A DNA stretch of 23,021 bases from contig CAZHJG010000014.1 in the NCBI GenBank assembly GCA_964533425.1, positions 1 through 23,021 on the forward strand, given 5' to 3'. The DNA comes from CAZHJG01 sp964533425. Its GTDB lineage: Bacteria > Patescibacteriota > Saccharimonadia > Saccharimonadales > UBA4665. Position numbers and translations under genes: made by a program. Of this stretch, positions 7,378 through 14,536 are shown in pieces; the stretch's first letter is position 1, and every line of letters starts with the position of its first letter. The notes beneath the pieces were generated by a model. It worked only from the letters and a program-made list of their open reading frames with translations, was not told the origin of the DNA and did not search any database.

Positions 7378-7914
7378 TCAGCTTTTGTCTAAACGACTCA
7401 TAATGTCATCGTGAACCATAATTGGATCTCTAGCTGCGTCGATGTCGTGCACCGGCACCTTCTCCTGCCGCAAGAAGTCCAGAATCGGCTTGGTGGTTGA
7501 TTCGTATTCGGTAAAGCGCTTAGTTATAGCCTCCTCCGTATCATCCTGACGTCCCCGGCTAAGCAGCCGTTCCTTGACAACTTCGGGCGAGGCCACGAGA
7601 TTGACCACCGCTGTCAGGTGCAAGCGGCTAGAGTGTATTTGCTCAAGCAGCCAGTTTGCTTGCGTTTTAGTACGCGGAAAGCCATCCAGCACAAATTCCT
7701 GCTCTAGATCGATCATGTTCAGCGTCTTGTCGACCAATCTGATAACTTCATCATCGCTCAGCAACTTGCCTTCCAGCATCTGTTGACGGCGCTTGCCAGT
7801 GACCAGTACACGGAACAGCTCACCAGTCGAAATCCAGGCATAACCATGCTCGTCGGCAAACAAGCGGCCTTGCATACTTTTACCAGCTCCGGCGACTCCC
7901 ATAAGTATGATCAT
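7378..7914 (-). CDS. adk: Adenylate kinase, short form
   Basis: Interconverts ATP plus AMP and two ADP; 178 aa. The P-loop GVAGAGKS is at residues 6-13. The AMP-binding block FVLDGFPRTKTQANWL is typical, and SRGRQDD begins the LID position. The LID insertion of about 30-40 residues found in long adenylate kinases is missing, so this is a short-type enzyme. It ends in TGA, used as a normal stop. It lies between yqeY (15 nt upstream) and map (1 nt downstream) in a tight operon. Some short P-loop kinases act on UMP or CMP, so the substrate is not fully certain. Confidence 0.88.
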   Translation of the reverse strand: MIILMGVAGAGKSMQGRLFADEHGYAWISTGELFRVLVTGKRRQQMLEGKLLSDDEVIRLVDKTLNMIDLEQEFVLDGFPRTKTQANWLLEQIHSSRLHLTAVVNLVASPEVVKERLLSRGRQDDTEEAITKRFTEYESTTKPILDFLRQEKVPVHDIDAARDPIMVHDDIMSRLDKS

Positions 7915-7929
7915 GTGAGGTTTCCTCTT

Positions 7930-8382
7930 TTAGGACGTTAGCTTCTCTTTAGCAATTTTAGCAATAAGCGCACCATCAGCGCCAGCACCAAACTGTTGCT
8001 TGACCTTACCGATCACCGGACCCATGCCGGCCGGGCCTTGGGCCCCAGTCTCGGCGATGGCGGCTTCGACAGCTTTGGTTATCTCTTCTTCGCTGGCCTG
8101 CTCGGGTAAGTACATTTCAATCAGCGCTTTCTCAGCCAATTCTTTATCAGCCCGCCCCTGATCACCGCCCTGCACATAAAGGTCAGCACTCTCCTGGCGC
8201 TTCTTGGCTTCCCTGGCTAGCAATAGCAACACTTCTTCGTCAGTCAAGCCGGTTTCGCGCTTGCCTTTCGCCACTTTCTCGTTCAAAAGCACGCTCTTCA
8301 CACCACGCAACGTACTGACTTTATCGGCTTCCCTGGCTAGCAGGGCGGTTTTGAGGTCCTGCTCGATCTTCTGCTCTAACAT
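7930..8382 (-). CDS. yqeY: GatB/YqeY domain protein
   Basis: 150 aa, matching the free-standing YqeY family related to the tRNA-binding tail of amidotransferase subunit GatB. Recognisable blocks are LKTALLAREADKVSTLRGVKS near the N-terminus, YLPEQASEEEITKAVEAAI, and the C-terminal GPVIGKVKQQFGAGADGALI. It starts 7 nt after the rpsU stop with no clear Shine-Dalgarno, which suggests translational coupling. The rpsU-yqeY order is widespread. The family probably acts in tRNA-dependent steps, but its exact role is not established. Confidence 0.93.
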   Translation of the reverse strand: MLEQKIEQDLKTALLAREADKVSTLRGVKSVLLNEKVAKGKRETGLTDEEVLLLLAREAKKRQESADLYVQGGDQGRADKELAEKALIEMYLPEQASEEEITKAVEAAIAETGAQGPAGMGPVIGKVKQQFGAGADGALIAKIAKEKLTS

Positions 8383-8389
8383 GTGGTGA

Positions 8390-8605
8390 TTAGCGTTGGC
8401 CTAACTTAATCTTCTTGAGTTTTGCGACTTTGCGTTGCTGGCGAATAATTGCCTTACGGCGGCGTTCCACCTTGCTCGTTGGCTTCTGGAAAAATTGATT
8501 ACCCTTAACCACGCTGATAGAGCCCGACTGCTGCACCTTGCGGTTAAAACGCCTGAGCAGGTTCTCCGTCGATTCTTTGCTGTCTTTCCGTGTAACTTGT
8601 ATCAT
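8390..8605 (-). CDS. rpsU: Small ribosomal subunit protein bS21
   Basis: 71 aa and very basic. It has the family pattern ENLLRRFNRKVQQSGSI followed by SKVERRRKAIIRQQRK. It is the first gene of the rpsU-yqeY-adk-map-deoxyribosyltransferase cluster. The transcript should be leaderless: a promoter with -10 TACAAT ends 8 nt before the ATG, and there is no Shine-Dalgarno. That is notable because bS21 itself acts near the anti-Shine-Dalgarno region of the 30S subunit. Confidence 0.95.
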   Translation of the reverse strand: MIQVTRKDSKESTENLLRRFNRKVQQSGSISVVKGNQFFQKPTSKVERRRKAIIRQQRKVAKLKKIKLGQR

Positions 8606-8613
8606 CTGGAAAC

Positions 8614-8642
8614 ATTGTACACAACAGAGGTGCCTTTGGCAA
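8614..8642 (-). promoter_or_regulatory. Promoter of rpsU cluster, leaderless type
   Basis: Minus strand: -35 TTGCCA (8637-8642), a 17-nt spacer and -10 TACAAT (8614-8619). The -10 is 8 nt from the rpsU ATG. The left arm of a large inverted repeat begins at 8645. Confidence 0.75.
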
Positions 8643-8644
8643 GA

Positions 8645-8784
8645 GGCTGAGGGGTTTGTAGTTTGTAGTTTTTGGTTTGTGGAGTCAGCATACCCTAGAC
8701 ATAATTACCTAGTAAGATTCTCGATATACGTTCAGCCCCGCAGGTTCCACAAACTATCAACTACAAACTTACAAACCTCTAGCC
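8645..8784. repeat. Inverted repeat with arms of short GTTTGTA-like words
   Basis: The arms 8645-8684 and 8745-8784 are imperfect complements of about 38-40 nt (both begin GGCT on their own reading and contain GTTTGTAGTT-like words). They enclose about 60 nt. Within each arm a word of 7-8 nt (GTTTGTA) is repeated two or three times. The right arm overlaps the stop codon of the winged-helix gene and the left arm abuts the rpsU promoter, so it may end the upstream transcript. Confidence 0.75.
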
Positions 8785-9069
8785 AGTAACCCGCCGTTGT
8801 GGTGTTGTGCGTTGTGATTTCAACACGATACTTTGGAGTTCACGAAAGATAGGAAATTGCTTATTGGTGGAGTAGACTTTGGTATTTCCCTGGCGTTCGC
8901 TGACCAAGAAGCCAACCTTTTCCAGCCGCTTCAATTCACGCTGAATATTGCCGGCGTCCTCTTTTATCAGTTTAGCCAGGCCGCGGACGTGCGTTTTGAA
9001 ATCAGGATACTTGGCATAGATGACTATGATTTTGCGCCTGACCCGAGATGTGATGAATACGTCTAGCAT
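8779..9069 (-). CDS. Winged-helix (ArsR-like) transcriptional regulator
   Basis: 96 aa. The segment THVRGLAKLIKEDAGNIQRE followed by LKRLEKVGFLVSERQGNTKVY is a winged helix-turn-helix. The recognition helix is around DAGNIQRELKRLEKVG and the wing around SERQGNTKVYS. A basic Ser/Thr/Arg tail ends it. Similar small wHTH proteins control their own genes or neighbouring small toxin-like or nucleotidyltransferase genes, but none is adjacent here. The start has a taggag ribosome binding site. Its leader contains TTGTT-ATCCA-AACAA (9079-9093), a plausible self-operator. The target is unknown. Confidence 0.85.
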   Translation of the reverse strand: MLDVFITSRVRRKIIVIYAKYPDFKTHVRGLAKLIKEDAGNIQRELKRLEKVGFLVSERQGNTKVYSTNKQFPIFRELQSIVLKSQRTTPQRRVTG

Positions 9070-9078
9070 AAGCTCCTA

Positions 9079-9133
9079 TTGTTATCCAAACAACGTTATT
9101 CTTAAGTATAGCCGGCTCGGTTTTGTTTGGCAA
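9079..9133 (-). promoter_or_regulatory. Promoter and candidate operator of the wHTH gene
   Basis: Minus strand: -35 TTGCCA (9128-9133), a 17-nt spacer and -10 TATACT (9105-9110). Downstream of the start site, 9079-9093 is an inverted repeat TTGTT/AACAA with a 5-nt centre, next to the near-direct repeats GTTATCC and GTTATTC. The position suits autorepression. Confidence 0.65.
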
Positions 9134-9197
9134 TACTTTTATACGGCCACGCCGTTCGAGTCGCAAGTTGCGCAATCCGGAACGCGGACCGGACGTC

Positions 9198-9226
9198 GTG
9201 ACTCGGGCTTCGTGACTCGCTATACT
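9198..9226 (+). promoter_or_regulatory. Promoter of priA, leaderless type
   Basis: -35 GTGACT (9198-9203), a 17-nt spacer and -10 TATACT (9221-9226). Seven nt separate the -10 from the priA ATG and no Shine-Dalgarno is present. CGTGACTCG is repeated directly across the region. Confidence 0.6.
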
Positions 9227-9233
9227 ACCTCTT

Positions 9234-11168
9234 ATGTTCTACTACCACGTGTGGGTGAGAAGTAGCCGTTACCATGGGAGCGAGCCGCTGACCTATGCCA
9301 GCGAGCAGCGTTTAGCCGCCGGCAGCGTCGTTCAAGTTGAGCTGCAAAAGGAGCCGGTGCTCGGGCTGGTCAACGGACCAACCAGTCAGCCGCGCTTTAA
9401 AATCAAGCCAGTGTTGCGCGTGTTTGACCTCCCACCCTTGCCAGCTCACTTCTTGAAACTCGGCAGCTGGCTGCAACAGTATTACCCGGCGCCGCTTGGT
9501 ATCATCACCCAGCAATTCCTGCCCGCCGGCTTGTCCGAAAAGCAACTTGCCGCAAGCAGTACCATCGGCGATAACCCATCGGCCGCGAAACTACCCCCGT
9601 TAACGGAGCAGCAGCAGCAAGCGCTCCAAGCTATGAGCCAGCGTGACACGTATCTGCTGCACGGCATTACTGGTAGCGGTAAGACCCGGTTGTACATTGA
9701 GCTGACCGTACGGACAATCGAGGGCGGCAAGTCAGCCATCATCCTGACGCCAGAGATCAGCTTAACTTCCCAGCTGGCCAGTAATTTCCGCCAGGTGTTT
9801 GGCGAACGGGTCATTGTTCTGCACTCCAACCAGGCACCCAGTGAGCGCCGGCAGGCCTGGCTGGCGTGCCTTCGGGCGACTGAGCCGATTATCGTCATCG
9901 GACCGCGCTCCGCGCTCTTCAGCCCCGTCAGTAAGCCTGGACTGATCGTGCTCGATGAAGCCCACGAAAGTGCCTACAAACAGGAGCAGGCGCCGCAATA
10001 TCAGGCCGGTCGCATCGCTTCGTATCTGACCAGCCTCACCCATTCAACCTTGGTTTTGGGCTCCGCTACACCGGCCGTCAGCGACTATTTTCTAGCTGAG
10101 CAAAAACAAAAACCTATCATTAAACTCACACGCTTGGCACAGCCCGATAGCCACCCCAAAGCAGAGATAAAATTCGTGGACCGCAAGGAGCACAACCTAT
10201 TTAACCGCTCCCCTTACCTCAGTCAGGCGCTCATCCAAGCCATCGAGGGCAGCCTGGGCCGCAATGAACAAAGCTTGCTGTATCTCAACCGCCGCGGCAC
10301 CGCAAGGCTCGTCATGTGTGAAAACTGCGGCTGGCAAGCCACTTGCCCCCATTGCGATGTGCCGCTCACCTATCACGGCGACCATCATCAGCTACGCTGC
10401 CACAGCTGCAACTATCACACCCCAGCGCCAAGCAGCTGCCCTAGTTGCGGCCACGCCAGCATTATCTTCAAAACGGCCGGCACCAAAGCCATTGTCGAAG
10501 ACGTGCAGAAGCTCTTCCCGCAGGCCCGTGTCGCCCGCTTTGACACCGACAACCTCAAGGCCGAGCGCTTCGAGCAGCACTACGAGGCCGCCCGCGACGG
10601 CCAGATCGACATCCTGGTTGGTACCCAAATGCTGGCCAAGGGCCTGGACCTGCCCCGCTTGAGCACGCTCGGCATCCTGCTGGCCGACACCAGCCTGTAT
10701 CTGCCCGATTTTTCGGCCCAGGAACGCACCTTCCAGCTGATTAGCCAGGTCTTAGGGCGCATTGGCCGCGGACACGTAGCCGGCCGGGCCATCATCCAGA
10801 CCTATCACCCCGACCATCCGGTGCTCAAACAGGCTATCGAAGGCGACTATCACGGCTTCTACGAAGCGGAACTGGCAAGTCGCAAACAGTTCCTCTTCCC
10901 GCCCTTTTGCTACCTGTTGAAGCTGACCGTCCGCCGCGCCAGCTTGGGAGCCGCCGAATCAGCCGCCGAATCATTAAAAAACGACATCGAACAGTCCGGC
11001 TACAAAGTCCGCGTCGAGGGCCCTGCCCCGTCGTTTTACGAACGTTTCCAGAATAAGTACCAGTGGCAACTGGTCGTCAAAGCCGTAGACCGCAGCGAAT
11101 TATTAAAAATCATCGCCGACCTGCCAGCCAACTGGTCGTACGACATCGATCCGCTCGATTTACTTTAA
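9234..11168 (+). CDS. priA: Primosomal replication restart helicase PriA
   Basis: 3'-5' DNA helicase that reloads the replisome at stalled forks; 644 aa, shorter than the usual roughly 730. The N-terminal DNA-binding domain starts YYHVWVRSSRYHGSEPLTY. The Walker A motif GITGSGKT is at 144-151 and Walker B is LIVLDEAHE. The zinc module has eight Cys in four CxxC pairs (CENCGWQATCPHC and then CHSC and CPSC). Helicase motifs V and VI appear as GTQMLAKGLD and QVLGRIGRG; the latter replaces the common VAGRAGR with LGRIGR. The C-terminal domain is LFPPFCYLLKLTV onward. The gene stands alone, and its stop codon overlaps the stop of the convergent minus-strand frame. Confidence 0.97.
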   Translation: MFYYHVWVRSSRYHGSEPLTYASEQRLAAGSVVQVELQKEPVLGLVNGPTSQPRFKIKPVLRVFDLPPLPAHFLKLGSWLQQYYPAPLGIITQQFLPAGLSEKQLAASSTIGDNPSAAKLPPLTEQQQQALQAMSQRDTYLLHGITGSGKTRLYIELTVRTIEGGKSAIILTPEISLTSQLASNFRQVFGERVIVLHSNQAPSERRQAWLACLRATEPIIVIGPRSALFSPVSKPGLIVLDEAHESAYKQEQAPQYQAGRIASYLTSLTHSTLVLGSATPAVSDYFLAEQKQKPIIKLTRLAQPDSHPKAEIKFVDRKEHNLFNRSPYLSQALIQAIEGSLGRNEQSLLYLNRRGTARLVMCENCGWQATCPHCDVPLTYHGDHHQLRCHSCNYHTPAPSSCPSCGHASIIFKTAGTKAIVEDVQKLFPQARVARFDTDNLKAERFEQHYEAARDGQIDILVGTQMLAKGLDLPRLSTLGILLADTSLYLPDFSAQERTFQLISQVLGRIGRGHVAGRAIIQTYHPDHPVLKQAIEGDYHGFYEAELASRKQFLFPPFCYLLKLTVRRASLGAAESAAESLKNDIEQSGYKVRVEGPAPSFYERFQNKYQWQLVVKAVDRSELLKIIADLPANWSYDIDPLDLL

Positions 11169-11365
11169 GCTTTTCTTGGCTCCACCAGGTGTTCCTGCTT
11201 AAGTTTAAGGAGTAAGGCCAATATGTGCGACATCCGTTGTTGAGTAAAGCGCATCTCTAGAGGTAGGGACGATTCATTCTCTTCCATTTCCTTATTAAGT
11301 ATTTCGAAGCGTGCCTCTTTAGCTTCCACTGAAGGATTATTTTGCCAGAAGATTCGTCTTTCAAT
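11165..11365 (-). pseudogene. Open frame directly after the stop of the 11366-11800 gene (possible detached C-terminus or small gene)
   Basis: Immediately after the TAA of the upstream gene, in the same frame, there are 66 sense codons ending in TAA (IERRIFWQNNPSVEAKEA ... EHLVEPRKA). The composition looks like a real charged, helical protein. There is no ATG at the front. The first possible start is GTG at the VEAKEA position, giving about 55 aa with no Shine-Dalgarno; an ATT follows the stop directly. Its stop overlaps the priA stop in the shared TTAA at 11165-11168. It may be the C-terminal part of one longer protein split by a nonsense change or base error, or a coupled small gene. The function is not recognised. 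Confidence 0.5.
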
Positions 11366-11800
11366 TTATTCATCACTTAGACAGTAGATTGGACTTCGTC
11401 CGTAGGATTCATAACTTCTAGCATGGGCTTCATACTCTGCTTCCCAGTCTCCGTCAGTTTGCAAGACGAAGTATAACGACTCATTGGTAAACTTGGCGTC
11501 TTTTTCTGTGCCCACTGTTGATTTGACGCGGACTGCCCACAACATGGAGGCTTGCCATTTACCCTCAACCTCCTCAAGTGTTTCAGAAACTTCCAACTCG
11601 TAATGATCTCCGTTCATGGCAAAATGACCGATCTTAGGAATTGTAATCTCGTTATCATATCGCTCTTCGATAGTCAGCAGTTCCTCTGGACTCGGAGCCG
11701 CCAAGAAGATGCCATAATCTAGTCGCTCGACAGCCTTTGCAAAAGTCTCTTTTTGGGCATCACTGATTTCGCGGTTCGGGTCAGAAAAACTCTCAGCCAT
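11366..11800 (-). CDS. Hypothetical protein
   Basis: 144 aa, acidic and soluble, with no signal peptide or membrane segment. It begins MAESFSDPNREISDAQKETF and ends SPIYCLSDE. The middle (KIGHFAMNGDHYELEVSETL ... WAVRVKSTVG) looks like beta strands. I do not recognise the family. It has an excellent promoter with the -10 only 6 nt before the ATG, so it should be expressed as a leaderless mRNA. It is divergent from def. The reading frame continues for 66 codons after its stop codon, which raises the possibility that the annotated end is not the original one. Confidence 0.75.
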   Translation of the reverse strand: MAESFSDPNREISDAQKETFAKAVERLDYGIFLAAPSPEELLTIEERYDNEITIPKIGHFAMNGDHYELEVSETLEEVEGKWQASMLWAVRVKSTVGTEKDAKFTNESLYFVLQTDGDWEAEYEAHARSYESYGRSPIYCLSDE

Positions 11801-11806
11801 GAGTGC

Positions 11807-11835
11807 ATTGTAGTAGTGAATTTTTATGGTGTCAA
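11807..11835 (-). promoter_or_regulatory. Consensus promoter, leaderless type
   Basis: Minus strand: -35 TTGACA (11830-11835), a 17-nt spacer and -10 TACAAT (11807-11812). Only GCACTC lies between the -10 and the ATG at 11800, so transcription would start at the start codon itself. Confidence 0.8.
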
Positions 11836-11849
11836 AGCCTGAATCAAGC

Positions 11850-11878
11850 TTTTAACAGATGCAATTCTAACGTATACT
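11850..11878 (+). promoter_or_regulatory. Promoter of def
   Basis: The -10 TATACT (11873-11878) lies 10 nt before the def ATG. The -35 region (around 11850-11856) is poor. No Shine-Dalgarno is seen, so a leader of about 3-4 nt is predicted. Confidence 0.45.
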
Positions 11879-11888
11879 TAGCTGAACT

Positions 11889-12470
11889 ATGACCAAAGAC
11901 GATATCATTGCCCTGCCGAACCCACACTTACGACAGAAGTCTAAGCGCGTCGGCATTGTTACCGACGAGATTAAGCAGGTTGTCGAAGACATGCAGGCCG
12001 CAACTATCAGCTGGGACGAGAGTCGCGATCATGAAGTTGGCGTAGCGTTGGCCGCCGTTCAAATCGATCGGCTCTACAAAATCATTGTGGTTCGTAATAA
12101 TTATGACAACAAAGAGGATCATACCTTTACGGTATTTATTAACCCACAGATCACCAAGCGCGAAGGCGATGTCATCGAGGACTTCGAGGGCTGCCTCAGC
12201 GTGCCGAGCATTTACGGCAAGGTGCCACGGCACAAGAAGGTCAAGGTTAAAGCGTTGGATATCAACGGCAAGGAGTTCCGGGTGACCGCCGAGGATTTCC
12301 TGGCGCGCATTTTCCAGCACGAAATTGACCATTGTAATGGCATTGTCTTCATCGACCATATCAAAGATAACCCCGAGGCCTTCTTCCGCCTCAACGACGA
12401 GGGCAAACTGGAGCCGCTCGAATATGAAAAAGAGGTGGCCGATAATGCTGACCTCTGGGCTCAGAATTGA
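11889..12470 (+). CDS. def: Peptide deformylase
   Basis: Removes the formyl group from new N-termini; 193 aa. The three family motifs are present. Motif 1 is GVALAAVQ (51-58), where the usual second Gly of GxGLAAxQ is Ala. Motif 2 is EGCLSVP (100-106) with the metal ligand Cys. Motif 3 is QHEIDH (143-148) with two His ligands and the catalytic Glu. A tail of about 30 residues follows. fmt lies 102 nt downstream on the same strand, separated by an inverted repeat. It ends in TGA. Confidence 0.95.
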   Translation: MTKDDIIALPNPHLRQKSKRVGIVTDEIKQVVEDMQAATISWDESRDHEVGVALAAVQIDRLYKIIVVRNNYDNKEDHTFTVFINPQITKREGDVIEDFEGCLSVPSIYGKVPRHKKVKVKALDINGKEFRVTAEDFLARIFQHEIDHCNGIVFIDHIKDNPEAFFRLNDEGKLEPLEYEKEVADNADLWAQN

Positions 12471-12476
12471 ATCAGG

Positions 12477-12550
12477 AAGAAGCAAGGAGTGAAAAGTAAG
12501 AAGTAAGGGGCAAGCCGACATCCCTTACTCCTTCTCCTTGCTTCTTACCC
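12477..12550. repeat. Inverted repeat of AAG-rich short words between def and fmt
   Basis: The left arm (12477-12510) contains AAGAAGCAAGGAG and AGTAAGGGG. The right arm (12521-12550), read on the other strand, contains AAGAAGCAAGGAG and AGTAAGGG. The words AAGTAAG and AAGAAG recur within the left arm. It forms a hairpin with a loop of about 10 nt and may attenuate read-through from def into fmt. Confidence 0.7.
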
Positions 12551-12572
12551 CCCAAAAAGAGACAATAATCCC

Positions 12573-13487
12573 ATGCCTGAATCCCTAGCATTCTTTGGTA
12601 GCGGCCCGGTCGCGGCCGAGTCACTGGCCTTGCTCGCCGAAGACTTTGCGGTTGAAGCCGTTATAACCAAGCCTCAGCCCGAGCACCATAAAGAGGACTT
12701 CCCTGTTCTGACGCTCAGCAAAAAGCTTGGCCTCAAAACGTTCACCCCACGCAATAAAGCAGAGCTAAACGATTTGTTTGCGACCAAGCCGGTCAAGAGC
12801 CGGTTGGGCGTAGTCATTGACTACGGCATTATCATCGCCAAAGAGGTCATCGATTATTTTCCGCTCGGCATTGTCAACAGCCATTTCAGCTTGTTACCAG
12901 AGTGGCGTGGGGCTGATCCTATAAGTTTTAGTATTTTAAGTGGTCAGAAACGCACCGGGGTCAGCCTGATGCTGATCGTCGAAGAGCTTGACGCCGGCCC
13001 GCTGCTAGCCCAGACCGAATGGCTGCTGCGCCCGGATATAACCACACCAGAATTGACCGACGAGCTGATCCAACTCAGCCACGAAATGCTCAAAGCAAGC
13101 TTACCTTTGTACATCAACGGCGAAATCGAACCAGCCGACCAGCTCTCAGCGTCCATTGCCGACTCGGATCAGCCGACCTATTCCAGAAAGCTGACAAAAG
13201 CTGATGGCGAGCTCGACTTCAACAAGTCAGCCGTCGAGCTTGAGCGTGAAATACGCGCCTTCACCGGCTGGCCCCGCAGCCGCACTAAGCTCGGTAATAC
13301 CGACGTTATTGTCACTCAGGCACGTGTGGAGGGTGGTCAAGGCACGCCAGGCAGCCTTAAAGTTGAAAGCCAGCGCTTCGGTGTTTACACCTCAGACGGT
13401 ATCTTATATATTGATCGGCTCATTCCGAGCGGCAAAAAAGAAATGGCCGCCGAGGCATTCCTAGCCGGTTATCGGTTGCATAGCTAG
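12573..13487 (+). CDS. fmt: Methionyl-tRNA formyltransferase
   Basis: Formylates initiator Met-tRNA; 304 aa, near the usual 310. The catalytic triad is visible: N102 and H104 in NSHFSLLPEWRGADP and D140 in ELDAGPLL. The C-terminal OB-like domain starts near TYSRKLTKADGELDF and includes IRAFTGWPRS. It is the functional partner of def just upstream. No good Shine-Dalgarno precedes the ATG. A weak TTGCTT, 17 nt, GACAAT arrangement ends about 7 nt before it, so a leaderless start is possible but not secure. Confidence 0.96.
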   Translation: MPESLAFFGSGPVAAESLALLAEDFAVEAVITKPQPEHHKEDFPVLTLSKKLGLKTFTPRNKAELNDLFATKPVKSRLGVVIDYGIIIAKEVIDYFPLGIVNSHFSLLPEWRGADPISFSILSGQKRTGVSLMLIVEELDAGPLLAQTEWLLRPDITTPELTDELIQLSHEMLKASLPLYINGEIEPADQLSASIADSDQPTYSRKLTKADGELDFNKSAVELEREIRAFTGWPRSRTKLGNTDVIVTQARVEGGQGTPGSLKVESQRFGVYTSDGILYIDRLIPSGKKEMAAEAFLAGYRLHS

Positions 13488-13569
13488 TTTTTTTGTTGAC
13501 GACGTTTCACTCGCGTCTACATACATGCCCACAGGACATTCATGGGCTATAAGTTAAGCGTACACTAAT

Positions 13570-13845
13570 TCAGGCGGCTGCCAACTCCACCCCCGCGCGT
13601 CGAAGGGCCGCGCCGCCAAGCAGCGGTGACGGTGGGAGCTTGCGGCGGCCTTCCAAGTCTCCCTCATCATCAAGACCTGGGTTGCGTCGTTCTGGCTCAT
13701 CTCGGCCAATTATTATGCTACCTGCTAAGTGTAAACCACTGATGTAGACACCTAGCCTGGTAGCTTCATCGGCTTCTTCTTCAGGGGTCATGGCCTTAAG
13801 CGCATCATAATAATCGCTCATTGTGTACTCGCTTCTTATAGCCAT
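13570..13845 (-). CDS. Small hypothetical protein
   Basis: 91 aa from MAIRSEYTMSDYY. I chose this ATG over an in-frame GTG 15 nt upstream because a ggggg stretch sits at Shine-Dalgarno distance from it. The N-terminal half is acidic and helical (YDALKAMTPEEEADEATRLG). The C-terminal half is Pro/Arg/Gly-rich and ends GVELAAA. There is no signal peptide or membrane segment, and I do not recognise the family. It follows the GAF-like gene on the same strand with 68 nt between. Confidence 0.55.
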   Translation of the reverse strand: MAIRSEYTMSDYYDALKAMTPEEEADEATRLGVYISGLHLAGSIIIGRDEPERRNPGLDDEGDLEGRRKLPPSPLLGGAALRRAGVELAAA

Positions 13846-13913
13846 GTTCAATACCCCCACTTACACCTCACATGCTAATGCTTATTGGTAATAGTGGCTG
13901 TAAGAATTCTTGC

Positions 13914-14486
13914 TTATTGTAAGGAGGGGGCTCTCTTGAGAGCTTTGGAAACCAGAGCCGCATACTTACTCATAAACTCTTCCTGGGGCTTACCCATATC
14001 TTCCCCGTACTGATAATACGAGTACAGCAGCGCGCCCCCACCAGGTATATCCAAAGGATAGACGGCATTGTTAGCGATACCACTGTTAGCTTGATTTGCT
14101 CTTGGGTATTTCGAAGGCACACCAGGCCGACGCAAATTGGCCCAATCATTGGTTTTTTGAGGTTTACTGGTTTTGATGGTCTTGGCTATACTGTTTGCCG
14201 GGTCATCTAATGAGATTCTGTAGTTCTTGGGGTCGAAGTTATAGTTTTCGACAGCCGCCCGGTAATACTCAGTATCCGATACAGCTGCCAATTTCACTTC
14301 CCCCGCTTCTTTGTCGGCTATGAAAAAGCTAATCAGCCCTAGAAACAAAAGCGCCGTTTCCAGCTTGTACTCAAATGGCAGATTGGCTACAGCCCGAAAC
14401 AATTCGGGCTTGCTTTTGGCAGATCGAAGTTTACGCTCTAACTCATCGTATGCGATGATTGGCGCGTCAGGGGCAGGAATAGCCAT
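13914..14486 (-). CDS. Hypothetical protein with GAF-like features
   Basis: 190 aa. The run KLETALLFLGLISFFIADKE then GEVKLAAVSDTEYY, a later SIAKTIKTSKPQKTNDW and GIANNAVYPLDIPGGGALLY follows the order of a small-molecule-sensing GAF domain: helix, two strands, the i-x-TGKP-like turn, then a vPL-x-x-GG strand. No output domain is attached. This is inferred from pattern only. A -10 box TATAAT ends 8 nt before the ATG and there is no Shine-Dalgarno, which predicts a leaderless mRNA. The DUF5663-like gene lies 50 nt upstream on the same strand. Confidence 0.7.
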   Translation of the reverse strand: MAIPAPDAPIIAYDELERKLRSAKSKPELFRAVANLPFEYKLETALLFLGLISFFIADKEAGEVKLAAVSDTEYYRAAVENYNFDPKNYRISLDDPANSIAKTIKTSKPQKTNDWANLRRPGVPSKYPRANQANSGIANNAVYPLDIPGGGALLYSYYQYGEDMGKPQEEFMSKYAALVSKALKRAPSLQ

Positions 14487-14494
14487 ATGCTCTC

Positions 14495-14500
14495 ATTATA
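14495..14500 (-). promoter_or_regulatory. -10 box TATAAT, leaderless type
   Basis: A perfect TATAAT on the minus strand, 8 nt before the ATG at 14486. No convincing -35 is seen 16-18 nt upstream. Confidence 0.5.
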
Positions 14501-14536
14501 CTCTCCCCGCAACAGAGTTTCTGAGCGAAAAGCCCG

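Noticed and set aside
9140..9200. tRNA-like GTTCGAGTC sequence
   Set aside because: No acceptor, anticodon or D-arm pairing can be formed around it.
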